A stretch of DNA of 64,000 nt. Source: Branchipolynoe longqiensis. Its lineage: Eukaryota > Annelida > Polychaeta > Phyllodocida > Polynoidae. The stretch is taken from positions 57,500,917 to 57,564,916 of the forward strand of contig CM059198.1 in assembly GCA_030323885.1 (NCBI GenBank), written 5' to 3'. Shown in pieces: positions 9,556-20,270 of the stretch. The first letter of the stretch is position 1, and each line of letters opens with the position of its first letter. The notes below the pieces were generated by a model. That model was not told the DNA's origin. It searched no databases and was given only the letters and a program-made list of their open reading frames with translations. Position numbers and translations under genes: made by a program.

Positions 9556-9951
9556 CACATGCACACACATGTGCACATACACATATGCACATATGGACAT
9601 ATGCACATACATATATACACATACTATATATGTGCACATATGCATATGCACACATACTCATACATGCATATGCATATACCAACATATGTGTATACATACA
9701 TACACATATGCACACCTACACACATATGCATATATACACATATATGTACATACACACCTACATGTGCATATATATGCACACACATGCATATATGCAGATA
9801 TATGCACATACACACATATATGTGCAGATACACATGCATATATGCACATATACACACATACACATGTATGTATGCATGTATGCGGACATACACCTGTATA
9901 TATGCATATATATGCACATACACACGCATATATACGCACGTATACGTACAT

Positions 9952-9990
<39 letters not shown>
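9556..9990. repeat. CACATA/TGCATA compound microsatellite ending in (TA)n
   Basis: About 430 bases of alternating purine-pyrimidine sequence made of cacata, tgcata and catata units, with a pure TA run at about 9957-9986. Several frames stay open on both strands and give His/Tyr/Thr/Ile-rich peptides; these are by-products of the repeat. The array sits exactly at the 3' end of the minus-strand LINE. Confidence 0.95.
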
Positions 9991-10101
9991 ATCATTTATT
10001 ACACATGAATATGAAATAGTGAATGGTAGACAGGAAGTGTGAACACTTATTTGTCTCTCATTTTTGCTTGAGTGCAAGTAAATATGCAACACAAGGAATA
10101 A

Positions 10102-11985
10102 CTAGTAGCATGTGGTGAATAAGGGGTCAAATTTCCCTGGATCATCAGCCCATGGATCATCAGCCCATGCTTTTTCTATTCTGTTCCTGAATGAATTTAT
10201 TGATTCGGCATCAATAACATTTTGTGGGAGACTGTTCCATATATTTATGATCCTGTTTGAGAAACTGTGTTGCCTTAACATTGAAATGGCTCTGGGTTTT
10301 ACTAGTTTGAGAGTATGGCCCCGACTGCCTCCTCTTTTATTCAAGGTGAAAAATTGGTTCATATCTATTTCATCAAAACCTTTCATAATTTTAAATACTT
10401 CAATTATGTCACTTCTTTTCCTTCTGTAAGAAAGGGTTGGGGGTTTCAATTCTCTAAGCCGTTGTTTATAGGGTAAGTCCTTTATATCTGCAACTAATTT
10501 GGTTGCACATCTCTGAACCTTTTCGATCTCCAGAATATCTTTCCAAAAGATTGGGCTCCAAATTTGGGGACAGTATTCCAAAATTGGCCTAACAAGAGAC
10601 TTAAATAGAATGAGAAAATTATTCTTGTTGAGGCGATGGAAAGTTCTTTTAATTATTCCTACTCTCTGGTTAGCATTTGAGATGATAGTTCTCATATGTT
10701 TCTGAAAGGAGAGTTGGGACTCGAAGGTTATACCCAAGTCCTTTTCATAGCTGTCTTGTTGCAGAACAGTGTTCTTCATATAATAGGCATAATGGGGATT
10801 ATTTTTCCAGTAATGAATAATGTTGCACTTCTTTTCATTGAAGGGCAATTGCCATTTCTCAGACCATTGTGCGAGTTTCAGAATATCCTCCTGCAAGAGA
10901 TTTTTATCTCTTACATCTTTTATGGCTCGAAAGACTTTTGTGTCATCTGCAAATATTGTTAGATTTGATGACACACTGCCGGGCAGGTCATTTATAAATA
11001 TTATAAATAATATTGGTCCCAGCACACTTCCCTGAGGTATTCCTGAGGTGACATTCTTAAAGGAAGATTTTTTATTACCTATGACTACCCTTTGCTTTCT
11101 CTCAGACAGGAAGTCCTGTATCCATTCAGAAATTGATCCGGATATTCCCAGAGCTTTGATTTTGTTTAATAGTCTTCTGTGAGGCACACTATCAAAGGCT
11201 TTGGAGAAGTCCAGATAGAAGGTGTCCCATGCCAGGCCATGATCCAGCCAGTCAGTCCAAATTTCCATCACTTCTAGTGGTTCTGTCAGGCAAGATTTGC
11301 CTCCAGTGAATCCGTGTTGGTCTGGAGATATCAATCCTAGTTTATCCAAGTGTTTTACGACACGATCTCGGATTATTCTTTCTAGCATTTTACAGCATAG
11401 GGAGGATAAACTCACGGGTCTATAATTTGATGCCAGGCATTTTGGACCCTTTTTATGCAGGGGTTTGACATCAGCATCTTTTCATTGTTTGGGTATTTTC
11501 CTTTCAAATAGGCTTTTACGGAATAGAGATGTCAAAATAGGTCCAATTTGCTCAGAACACTCTTTGATGATTTTTGCATGGATCCCATCTGACCCAGGTG
11601 CCTTGGAGACATTTAATTTTTCAATTAATTTTTCTACTTGACCATCTGTTATATCAATGTCACTTATGAATTCTGTGACTCCTGAATCTGGAGAGGGTGG
11701 GATATTATCCGTATTTTCATTGGTAAACACACTGACGAAGAACTCATTGAGTAGTTCAGCTTTGCCTTCATCGTCTATGATTAGTTCGTCGTCACTATTG
11801 GCTAGAGCTGGTATGCCATTGCCATTTTCTTATTTATTTAGCAAGCCTTGGGACCTGATATCATTACTCATGGCAATGTAATCCCCTCTATAATATGAGT
11901 ATCTTAGTGGGATGGTCTCATTTTCTATTTCAACATCAATTCTGAAGACTCGGTTGGACGGTAAAATTATGGAAAATCGTGGACT
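10102..11985 (-). pseudogene. Non-LTR retrotransposon reverse transcriptase, 5'-truncated
   Basis: The longest frame (10102-11415, 437 residues) is the bulk of a reverse transcriptase. It shows DFSKAFDSVPH at residues 69-79, SGIPQGSVLGP at 124-134 and the catalytic FADD at 155-158, followed by the thumb and a C-terminal region typical of CR1/jockey-group elements (FSNRIINIWNSLPQNV). The same frame continues upstream beyond a single TGA near 11482 with the N-terminal RT motif (LNVSKAPGSDGIHAKIIKE, 11482-11730) and, past a TAA near 11833, with a linker reading YYRGDYIAMSNDI near 11900. No endonuclease domain is present, so the copy is 5'-truncated. The C-terminus has a duplicated pentapeptide ADDPW. 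The 3' UTR has AATAAA near 10000 and ends in the TA microsatellite. Only two stops, so fairly young, but not functional as it stands. Confidence 0.93.
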
Positions 11986-12089
11986 TGTGGGGGTTAAACA
12001 AACAAACAAACAAAACTAACTAAGAATTTGATTGTACCATGTGATAGAGTTCATTTGTGTATATAATATATAATATGTATCATATAAAA

Positions 12090-12280
12090 TTCGGTCCTAC
12101 TATGAACTTAGCTGTTGCAAGGACGTAAACAGCGTACAATCACCACCACAACCCACTGCCCCCAACACCCACCACTATCTCCACGAACCCCACTTCTACC
12201 ACCCCCCTCCCCCATCACCGCCACACCCGTCCTGATATTACCTTATATGTGGATAGGAGGTAAAACAACAAGAAACAATC
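12090..12280 (+). mobile_element. Two SINE-A 3' tails in tandem
   Basis: Bases 12092-12130 (gaacttagctgttgcaagga) and 12228-12278 (cgtcctgatattacc, then ggtaaaacaacaag) both match the SINE-A 3' end. They are separated by C/A-rich sequence. Probably remnants of a larger, slipped insertion. Confidence 0.5.
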
Positions 12281-12439
12281 ACCACCGCAATCTACCATCA
12301 TCACCACCAGCCACCACCTATAAGATATGAGTGAACACCACAAATTCATGAACTGCAACTGGTTTATTTCTGGTTCGGAGACACATAGCCTGGCCACTGT
12401 ATAGTGTTTGACCCCGTGACCTGTCATGTTGTAAAAGCT

Positions 12440-12795
12440 AAGGCTTGAATCTGTGCTTATGTAGGCAGGCTATAGTGAAATCAATACAGACAAAGAGAAA
12501 GGAAGACTGTAAAGTTCAAAGAAGAAGAGAGAGTCAAGCCCTCTGGTTTATTATGTATATGGTTACATGGGTTCAATGTAGAGTATCACCCCACCCCTTT
12601 CCACCAATGGGAAACAAACATTCTTGTGCCTACCAATAGGGATCCAGCATTCCTGGTCCCCATGGATACCGCTGGTCTGCCCACCACCACCAAGCTGTAT
12701 GGCCCCATGGCAACCACCAACCTTGACCTTCGAGTCTGGTGATCCCTAACCCAGCAGAGGGGGTAGGCCCTGAGTGCACTCACACCCAGACCTGC
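12440..12795 (+). repeat. RPT-G dispersed repeat, copy 1
   Basis: The sequence matches 38085-38305 (same strand) and 61675-62060 (opposite strand). Landmarks: ggcaggctata, gacaaagagaa, agagagtcaa-ccctct-gtttattat, ggttacatgggtt, gagtatcaccccacc, ccaatgggaaac and ccaatagggat. The 3' half (gtctgcccaccaccacca) is shared only with the copy near 61800. No ORF or terminal inverted repeat is evident; the class is unknown. Confidence 0.75.
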
Positions 12796-13404
12796 CAGCA
12801 CCACTATGTCTATTTACATCCCACTCAGGCACCACCAACCCATACATATATACATACATGCGCCTGGTCACATATACTGATCAGTAATACTACAATTGCA
12901 TTCCCCCTTATGATGAATTTCGGAATATTTTACAATGTGACCTGTCGTCTGCTTGGCCAACCAACGGGCACTAAATTTCACTTTATTAGTGAAAATGAAA
13001 GACGCGTTCTTACAGTTCACGGGACCTGTGACTAAATGGCTTCAGTATACATCTAGATATATGGTGCTACGTAGTTACATCATTATTGGGCTACATATAC
13101 TATGTTTGAGTGAGTGTAGGCTTAAAGAAGGTGACCTAACCTGTGACCTTTGTTGAGCTCTGTTGCAGGTTTATTTATCGAGATTGATATCAGTTCCGTA
13201 CATCTAAATAATGCCCTATTTTGGGTGTTTTTGTTTCGCCTACCGCGAGAAACTACACATGTGATACAGAAACCAGGATGTATGTGCCAAGACCCAGCAG
13301 GCAATAGTACCACAATATATCCTAACCATCATAAAGAGATGAAAAACCTCAGGCATATGGCAATATTTCCCATTCATCAGTTGTAGCTAAAATGAACTTA
13401 CAAG
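12796..13404. other. No gene or repeat recognised
   Basis: Mixed sequence without coding signal. An open frame at 13150-13386 has no recognisable motif. Confidence 0.3.
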
Positions 13405-13574
13405 ATGCAGTGAAAGGGGAAACAAGACAAAGTGGACAACTGAAGAAGTTTGAAGACAACATCAGAGAATGGACAGGCCTGGAGTTTGTGGGTAGTGGAG
13501 AACAGGGAAGCATTGAGAAAACGTGTTACCTGATTACAGAGTCGTCTGTGGTACTCAAGTTCCCTTGCGTTAAC
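13405..13574 (+). pseudogene. LINE C-terminal remnant (EWTGLEF type)
   Basis: The frame from 13392 reads GQLKKFEDNIREWTGLEF and further on SSVVLKFP, the C-terminal signature of a widespread non-LTR reverse transcriptase family related to the remnants at 7639-8166 and 21600-21885. Upstream domains are missing. It ends at the TTAA used by the neighbouring MITE-1. Confidence 0.75.
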
Positions 13575-13927
13575 TTAAAAAATCATGGTCCGATGATTTA
13601 GAGTTTGTCATTTGTCTGCGATAAATACATTAATTTGATTAGTATAATCTACCTTACTATATTTTGAAGGAGTTTTCAGTTTAACTAATAACCTTCTGAA
13701 ATATTTGTAGTGCAAGCATACCAAGATAATGTTGGCAAGCACGTCAACACTCTGACAAAAATGAGACTTCTGCACTTACTAGTTATATTATATTGACTCA
13801 ATAATCCCATCGATCTGGCAACAGATGTTTAATAAGTGAATCAGTATCTAAATTTGATATGTATAATCAAATCCAAATGATTGTTTTGGGTTTTAAAATT
13901 AGTTTTCATCGGAATATGAAGCTTTAA
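13575..13927 (+). mobile_element. MITE-1 copy with TTAA on both sides
   Basis: TTAA at 13575-13578 and 13924-13927 bracket an element with ends aaaatcatggtccgatg and catcggaatatgaagct. The internal order (gataaatacatt, tttgaaggag, tgttggcaagcacgtcaaca, gtataatcaaatcc) follows the family. The central palindrome has decayed here. Older than the copy at 7134. Confidence 0.8.
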
Positions 13928-14320
13928 GGGATTGGTGATTATGACGATGCATTTGTCATTTTGCACTTCATTTGTGATGCTGGGTTCTCGTTTGCCTATA
14001 AGAATGAAGTTTATTGTGATAAGATAATAATACAACCCTATTTCAGTTAAAATAACCCGCCTTTTCCCTTGAAGCCTTTCCCCACAGCAGACAACATTTC
14101 GCAACTCAGCAGACGACAACGTGAATAAAGATCGTGGCGCATCCCAGTGTGCTGCAACGCTACAATAAGGAGACACACGATGCGTATTGGCGGGAAAATC
14201 AAACCGGACGCCGCCTGCCATCGACTTCCGGTCGGCCACTTTCGGTGAACATTAAAAGGTTTAATGACAGAGAGCAAGTTGTGGGAGTGTGTGCAGCTCG
14301 TTGAAGTGCCTCCTGGTGAC
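13928..14320. promoter_or_regulatory. GC-richer stretch with an E2F-like site
   Basis: At 14187-14198 the sequence ttggcgggaaaa is a consensus-like E2F site, and acttccggtcgg follows near 14225. No recognisable first exon is visible, and the stretch could also be part of an unrecognised repeat. Confidence 0.25.
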
Positions 14321-14960
14321 GTTGGTTGGTTGCTGGAGTTTTACGTCCTGTCAACATCTGAGGTGATATAAGGACGGGTACTGACTTGTGACAGCGCACA
14401 TTCATGGTGCTGGTACTGGTAGATCGTGGGGTCGTGGGTTCGAACCCTGGTCGAGTTAAACCAATGACTTTAAAATGTATACTTGTCGCTTCCTAGCCAG
14501 GCGGTCGGCATTATTAGGACAGGGCAAGGACTGGTGTGCTCAGTGTCAGGATAATGTGACTGAGTGGGATATCAGGTCATGGTGCCAGCGGCCTGGTTTC
14601 CCAGTGGGACAGCACTATAAAGTCAACATGAGTGCGCACTGTCACAAGTCGGTACCCGTCCTGATATGACCTTAGATGTTGCTAGGAAGTAAAACAACAA
14701 CAAACAACAACAACAACACTCATGGTGACTTTATAGTCCTGCCGCACTGGGAGACCAGACCATCAGCACCATGAGCTGATATCCTACTCAGTCACAGTAT
14801 CATGACACTGAACCAACTAATCCTTGCTCTATCCTCAGTGCCGAACATGACTAGGAAGTGACACGTATGAATTTTTAAGTCATTGGTTTGAATGGACATG
14901 GGTTCGAAGCCAATGGTTCGAATCCCACAATTGACCAACCTAGGAAAGGGATGATCATCT
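14321..14960 (-). mobile_element. SINE-A copy split by another SINE-A
   Basis: The 3' end lies at 14321-14409 (ttggttggttgctggag) and the body resumes at 14716. The tRNA head near 14900-14930 is degenerate. The interruption is the SINE-A at 14410-14715. Confidence 0.8.
14410..14715 (+). mobile_element. SINE-A (5'-truncated) inserted in SINE-A
   Basis: It starts within the head (ctggtactggtagatcgtgg), keeps a perfect B box gggttcgaaccctgg (14436-14450), has a complete body, and ends in an aacaacaacaaacaac tail. The flanks are a 12-base TSD acattcatggtg/acactcatggtg (14398-14409, 14716-14727; one mismatch). Loss of the A box shows 5' truncation at insertion. Confidence 0.9.
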
Positions 14961-14974
14961 CACTGCCGCACTAA

Positions 14975-15005
14975 TGACGTCACGCGGCAAAGGGATATGA
15001 CGTCA
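14975..15005. promoter_or_regulatory. Paired CRE palindromes
   Basis: Perfect TGACGTCA sites lie at 14975-14982 and 14998-15005. A similar pair sits at 24250-24278, where the first site is also preceded by taa and followed by cgcg. These are CREB/ATF-type sites by consensus; function is not shown. Confidence 0.4.
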
Positions 15006-15123
15006 CTATCGGAAAATGTAGACCTTCGCATTGTCCAGGGACAGTAGTAATCAAAATAGTTGGCATCAACATTAGATGGCGCGTTTTCTAAGTCTTCCAT
15101 AAGTAATTCACGTTACTTCAAGA

Positions 15124-15340
15124 CCAGATGGGATGGCTGAATGAGTTAGAGCGTCCATCTCCCATGCTGGTAGATCATGGGGTCGTGCATTCGAACCCTG
15201 GTCGAGTCAAACCAACAACTTAAAAATTGATACTTGTAGCTTCCTAGCCAGGTGCTCGGCATTAATAGAATAGGGCAGGGACTGGTTGGCTCAGTGTCAG
15301 GATAATGTTACTGAGTGGGATATCAGGTCATGGTGCTGGA
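15124..15340 (+). mobile_element. SINE-A 5' half fused to a LINE
   Basis: Head type 1 is complete with A box (gggatggctgaatgag) and B box (attcgaaccctgg); the body runs to ggtcatggtgctgg and then changes abruptly, near 15340, into LINE RNase H sequence in the same orientation. The SINE 3' third is missing. Confidence 0.85.
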
Positions 15341-16230
15341 GCCCGAGCACTCCTTCTCGCATTGGAGTGTATCGAGGTATCCAACCACGCTAACCATGTT
15401 GTATACAATGATTCATTCTCCTGCCTCCTGGCTGTTGCTGGACTGAAAATGGATCACCCTATTCTAGCAACGGTCATTTATAAAATGAACAAACTGGCAA
15501 CAGATGGGTATGACATTCACCTGTGCTGGGTGCCTGGCCATGCCGGCATACAAGGAAACAAACAAGCTGATTGGGCTGCGAAGAAGGCCCTGAAGGCTCA
15601 CTCACTCTGATCTGAAACCACTAATAGCCACCCACATAAAATCCAAATGGCAACATGAGTGGGATGAAAACATTAATATACTTAAAGAAATTGAACCATC
15701 TGTGGGAAACCCACCACATAATCATGCGTGAGGTCAGCGGGACCAAGTGGTCCTTATCCGCTGCCATATTTGCCACTTGTGGCTTACACATCCTTTTCTG
15801 CTCAAGGGGGAGCCTCCCCCTGAATGTATTGGGTGCCAATCCTTGCTGACACTCAAACACATTTTACTATGTTGTGTTGAGTTTTTGGCCCTGTACCAAC
15901 AATTTTACACTGCAGACAGTACGCATGACCTTTTTACTAAAGTAAAACAAGAAAACATTTTACTCTTTTCGAGGGCAGCTGGTCTGTACCACCTCATATA
16001 GTTTGCTAAATAAATTCTAACACTTATTAATAAACTTTTCCATTTTTACGGGAATTTATTTCCCTGAGCCCCAAATATATATTTTAATTTAATGAGTGTC
16101 TATTGGCACATAATTGATTGTCTGCTTTCCCATGTAAAAGCGATGGTTTGAACAAAAAACTAACATTTCTTGCCGTGAATATGGCCTATGCTGCCAACAT
16201 GGCATAAAGCAACCACCAATCAATCAATCA
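15341..16230 (+). pseudogene. RNase H-bearing LINE 3' end, copy 1
   Basis: Translation gives an RNase H region (LLLALECIEVSN, then YNDSFSCLL, then WVPGHAGIQGNKQAD) and a C-terminal C-x2-C-x7-H-x4-C knuckle (ECIGCQSLLTLKHILLCC). Relative to the copy at 40467, a deletion near 15597 of about 23 bases shifts the frame. The 3' UTR ends in aaagcaaccaccaatcaatc, a tail shared with copy 2. An RNase H domain after RT is typical of the I/R1-type groups of non-LTR elements. RT itself is missing. Confidence 0.9.
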
Positions 16231-16239
16231 AAACCAAAC

Positions 16240-16512
16240 AATAAGTGCATACTCATGATGACTTTATAGTGCTGCCACAGTGGAACACTAGCCTGCCGAT
16301 AACATGACCTGAGGCATATTATGCAGTCATATTGTCCTGGTACTGAACTAACCAGTCCTTGTCCTATTAAAGCTGAGTGCCGGGCTAGGTCGCGACAAGT
16401 ATCAATGTTTTAAGTCATTGGTTTGACTCTGCTGGGATTCAAACTCCCAACTATCCCTATGGGAAGCCTGTCCCTATGGGAAATCGATCCCGGCAATCGC
16501 GTTCGGTCCAGA
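16240..16512 (-). mobile_element. SINE-A copy lacking its 3' end
   Basis: Body and head are present (agtcattggtttgactctgc and the degenerate head at 16470-16512), but the sequence begins at gtgcatactcatgatg, so the last 80 bases of the family are missing next to the LINE tail. Confidence 0.75.
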
Positions 16513-16554
16513 GAAAATAATTAAATAACATCGGCTTTCCCCCATTGAAGTGAT

Positions 16555-16906
16555 GTTTGTTTGTTGTTGGTTTACGTCCTAGAAACATCTAAGGTCATAT
16601 CAGGACGGGTGCCAACTTGTGACAGTGCACACTCATGGCTACTTTTATAGTGCTGCCCCACTGAGAAATCAGGCAGGCAGCACCATGGCCTGACATCCCA
16701 CTCAGTCACATTATCCTGACACTAAGCGAAACCAGTCCTTGCACTAGTCTAGTAATGCTGAGCGCCAGGCTAGGAAGCAACAATTATACATTTTTAAGTC
16801 ATTGGTTTGACTCGATCAGGGTTCAAACCCAGACATTCATGGGTTCATATGCCCCGATCTCCCAAAACAGGGGACTGACGCTCAACTCATTTGGCCACCC
16901 CCGCTG
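16555..16906 (-). mobile_element. SINE-A full-length copy (head type 1)
   Basis: The element runs from a tgtttgttgttgg tail to a head with B box reverse (gggttcaaaccc) and the type 1 insert (cccgatctcccaaaacaggg). About 350 bases. No TSD identified. Confidence 0.85.
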
Positions 16907-17227
16907 GTATTTTTTATTCTAAACTGACAAAGTAGCTCGGGTCGTGTTAATCGAACACGGCCACAGTGCTCACTCTAGGTAGTCTAAATATACACGCAGA
17001 TCGATATATCACTTTGTCATGGGAAAACAACTCCTTGAAATTGAGTGTCTGTGATCTCTACAAGCAACCATGAAGCGGGTTGCACTGAGGGGCCCTGAAG
17101 TAACAACGAGCCAGATTGGGAACCAGCAGTGGGGGCGAAACGGAGGGCAACCTAGTATGGCACTGCAATTTGTCAGGTCAGTATAGTACGATATGGATTA
17201 GAGGTAAAGGATAGTGCATGTGATTTA
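16907..17227. other. No gene or repeat recognised
   Basis: Unremarkable single-copy-looking sequence within this window. Confidence 0.3.
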
Positions 17228-17399
17228 TTCTCAATGACATTGATATTTGTCGCTTCCTAGCCTGCCATTCAGCATTAATAGGACATGGCAAGGATGGATT
17301 AGCTCAGTGTCAGGATAATGTGTGTTGGATATCGGGTCCTGGTGCTGGTGGCCTGATTTCCCAGTGAGGCAGCACTATAAAGTTACCATGAGTGTGCAC

Positions 17400-18057
17400 A
17401 AAGACCCTATGATACTAAGACGGCTCACTCCCTATCTCTCCCATGGTAATGTGAATTTTGCAGTGCTACCTTGTGGTGAGTTTGATCAGCCCGGCTGCTG
17501 GTTGGTTTGTTTATTTGTTTGTTGTTGTTTTACATCCTAGCAACATCTAAGGTCATATCAGGATGGGTACCAATTTTTGACAGTGACCACTCATGGTGAC
17601 TTTATAGTGCTGTCCCACTGGGAAACCAGGCCGCCGGCACCATGACCTGGTATCCCACTCAGTCACATTATCATGACACTGAGCACACTAGTCCTTGCCC
17701 TATCCTAATAATGCCGAGCGCCTGGCTAGGAAGCGACAAGTATCAATTTTAAAGTCATTGGTTTGACTCGACGTTGGTTGGTGTTTCACATGTAAACACA
17801 TACAATTCTATTATACATGAGATAGGTAATTATGAATACACATCAATATGAAATTGCTATGAACAAATAGACATCATCATCAGCATCATCGTCAGCATCA
17901 CCATCATCACACATCTATCACATTCATATATACATGTATGCATATAATATAGCACCTGTTTAACCAAGAGAACAGCCAGCGCACCAAGTGGCGGGTTTGA
18001 TCATTTTGATTATACAGTACAGGCTGAGTGAGCCGTCTTAGTATAATAGGGTCTTTG
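17400..18057 (+). mobile_element. MITE-2 copy 1, hAT-like, 8-bp TSD
   Basis: Terminal inverted repeats of about 31 bases with one mismatch start aaagaccctat at the left and end atagggtcttt at the right. The flanking duplication gtgtgcac is 8 bases, the size made by hAT transposases. One extra base (c at the left, g at the right) makes the exact terminus ambiguous; read as CAAAG it fits the general hAT end. Internally it carries a SINE-A (17490-17770) and a catcatcatcagcatc run. No transposase. Confidence 0.85.
17490..17770 (-). mobile_element. SINE-A inside MITE-2
   Basis: Tail ttgtttatttgtttgttg at the left, body through gcgacaagtatcaatt, ending at tttgactcgac without the tRNA head. The host sequence in the second MITE-2 copy (ctggttggtgtttcac) is continuous, which proves the insertion; ggttggt flanks both sides. 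Confidence 0.88.
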
Positions 18058-18130
18058 GTGTGCACTGTCACAAGTCGGTAACCGTCCTGATATGACCATA
18101 GATTTTGCCAGGATGTAAACTTCCAGCAAC

Positions 18131-18794
18131 CCAGCAACCTTCCAGGACCAGCCTAGGATTAACCTTGTTGACAGGCTTATCTTCGATGAAGGTCACATGA
18201 CCTCCTTTGTTTTCAGTATTTACTCCTCATATTGTTTAAAGTCGGATGATCAACACCACATGGAACTTAATTAATTAATTTATTCAATAAATCAGTATTT
18301 ATTTTTCATATTTGTCGAAAGTCAGCACCTTTCCATGTACTCAAATTATCATCACACTTTACACCTCGCTGAGCGTGAGAACCCAATGTAGTATGTTGCA
18401 TTAACCAACACTATGTTGCTATAGCAACCATTTCTTTTTGTGCATTCCACCATGTGAACCGCCCGCACGAGAGGGTGCTCATCGCTAGTCAGCTGTAGAG
18501 TAATTTCTGATTAAAGTTCACGTGTTGAGTAAGTTTTAGGAATTTATGAATTATTATTATTTATTTATTATGAAAGGCTAAATCTCTACAAACACTTTTA
18601 TATCGGCTTTCGAAAATTTATGAATTAAATATGTATATCCATCGTCGGGTGTCGTTGCTGAAGGCTTTATTAGTTAAAGCTGAAGCGGGAATTTCTGAGG
18701 AAAGAATCTCAGGTTCTAAACCATAATAATTACACAAAACCTGACATATCCAACTCAGAGAACAATGCATTTAATAAATGTTTTGAATGGAGTT
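18131..18794. other. No gene or repeat recognised
   Basis: AT-rich sequence with short open frames only. No motif recognised. Confidence 0.3.
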
Positions 18795-19130
18795 ACCGAT
18801 CGGAAACCAGACGCATCGGCCGAATCGGTAGAGTACAGGCTTCCCATGCGGAAGGTCGGGAGTTCGAATCCCATCCGAGTCAAATCAATGACTTCTGGAC
18901 TTGATACTTGTCACTACCTAGCCTGGCGCTCGGCATTAATAGGATAGTGCAAGGACTTGTTAGCTCAATGTCAGGATAATGTGACAGTGAGGTAACGGGG
19001 TCATGGTGCCAGTAGCCGGGTCTCCCAGTGGGGCATCATTAGCAAGTTGCCATGATTCAATACTATCACAAGTTGCTACCCATCCTGATATGACATTATA
19101 TGTTGCAAGGATGTAAAACAACAAATAATC
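18795..19130 (+). mobile_element. SINE-A full-length copy (head type 2)
   Basis: Head with A box ggccgaatcggtagag and B box gagttcgaatccc (about 18858-18872), complete body, and aaaacaacaaataatc tail. One of the best examples of the second head type. Confidence 0.88.
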
Positions 19131-19257
19131 AAACAGACAAATACTTGTTCATAATGGAATCCATCATTATAAAGCAAAATAATATAACTAAATTCCTGAA
19201 TATTCCCAAAAGATTTAGTTGGGGAAGGATTTGGTGAATTCGCAATGATTGTCAGGA

Positions 19258-19345
19258 AACAATGTGCCTAGGGTGGGACTCGAACGCACACGTTGAGCAC
19301 TTCCAGTACTAGCTTCCTAACCATTACACTACCGGTGCTACCTGA
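19258..19345 (-). mobile_element. tRNA-like unit related to SINE-C head
   Basis: On the minus strand it reads gtagtgtaatggttagg (A box region) and gcgttcgagtcccac (B box), as in the SINE-C head. The anticodon-arm region differs from SINE-C. No body follows, so it may be a truncated SINE; a true tRNA gene is unlikely because arm pairing is poor. Confidence 0.5.
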
Positions 19346-19380
19346 TGAAATCATACTACTCTCACCTACATGTGCATGTG

Positions 19381-19715
19381 ACTGGCCGTGGTGGCCTAAT
19401 CCGTAGAGCGTGGGCCTCGCGTGTGGAAGGTCGGGAGTTTGGTTCCTGTTCCAGTCAAACCAATGACTTTAAAATTGGTACTTGTCGCTTCCTAGCCTGG
19501 CGCTCAGCATTAATAGGATAGGGCAAGGACTGGTTAGCTCAGTGCCAGGACAATGTGACTGAGTGGGACCTGGGGTCATGGTGCCAGTGGCCTGATTTCC
19601 CAGTGGGGCAGCACTATAAAGTTGCCATGAATTTCACACTGTCAGAAGTCGGTACCCATCCTGATATGACCTTAGATGTCACCAGGATATAAAACAACAA
19701 TAAACAAACAAACAA
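19381..19715 (+). mobile_element. SINE-A full-length copy with perfect 13-bp TSD
   Basis: Head type 2 (gtggtggcctaatccgtaga), complete body, and aacaacaataaacaaacaaa tail. The TSD acatgtgcatgtg is identical on both sides (19368-19380, 19716-19728), which fixes both ends of the family at 335 bases. Confidence 0.95.
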
Positions 19716-20004
19716 ACATGTGCATGTGGGAGTTCAGAGATTGCTCAGGTGGTCTATGTAGGTCACTAAAATATCTGGCATTTTTATATTATGCTTTCCC
19801 TTCCAGTCCGGCAGATATGTAAATGAATTGTGCCTTTGAGGATGCAAGTATGGCTTTTGGCATTGTTAGAAGATGTCCTAACGAAGAACGTCATCTTTAG
19901 AGCTGTCGCAAAATATTCTCAGGGCCATAATGGCAGCCATTTTAAACTAGGTCTGGTCGTATACCACATTTTCAAACATATCATAAGGTGTGTTTCTTTC
20001 TCAA

Positions 20005-20190
20005 AGGTTTACACTGCCTATCATGTATAAGTCTGAATAGACTTGTTTTCAACAGTAGACAGTTTGTCGATAGAAAACGAGAGTCTACACTTTTACCAAC
20101 CCAAGGGATTTTTAACCACCCACACAACATAGACATGGTATGGGAGCAACTGGCCTTTGATGACACTGTAAGTTATACACAGCGGTAGTG
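20005..20190 (-). mobile_element. SINE-B 3' fragment
   Basis: Matches the SINE-B body (actgcctatcatgtataagt, then cagtttgtcgatagaaa, then catagacatggtatgggagc) up to gttatacacagcgg. The tRNA head is missing. Confidence 0.8.
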
Positions 20191-20270
20191 TCTTAATGCT
20201 CCAACATCCAAGTTATTTCACAGTGCATTAGATGACACTGATTAGCATAAGATATTTTCTTCGTTACAAA

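Larger units (their letters stand above)
17228..18130 (+). mobile_element. SINE-A copy split by a hAT-like MITE
   Basis: The body starts near 17230 (attgatatttgtcgcttcc), stops at gtgtgcac (17392-17399) and resumes with the same eight bases at 18058-18065, continuing to gttttgccaggatgtaaac. The head is absent. Confidence 0.85.

Noticed and set aside
9530..10092. Tyr/Cys/His-rich frames on both strands
   Set aside because: Alternating CACATA/TGCATA microsatellite; no start context and mutually overlapping.
19335..19350. ctgatgaaa as a hammerhead ribozyme core
   Set aside because: No matching stems or second conserved segment could be found nearby.
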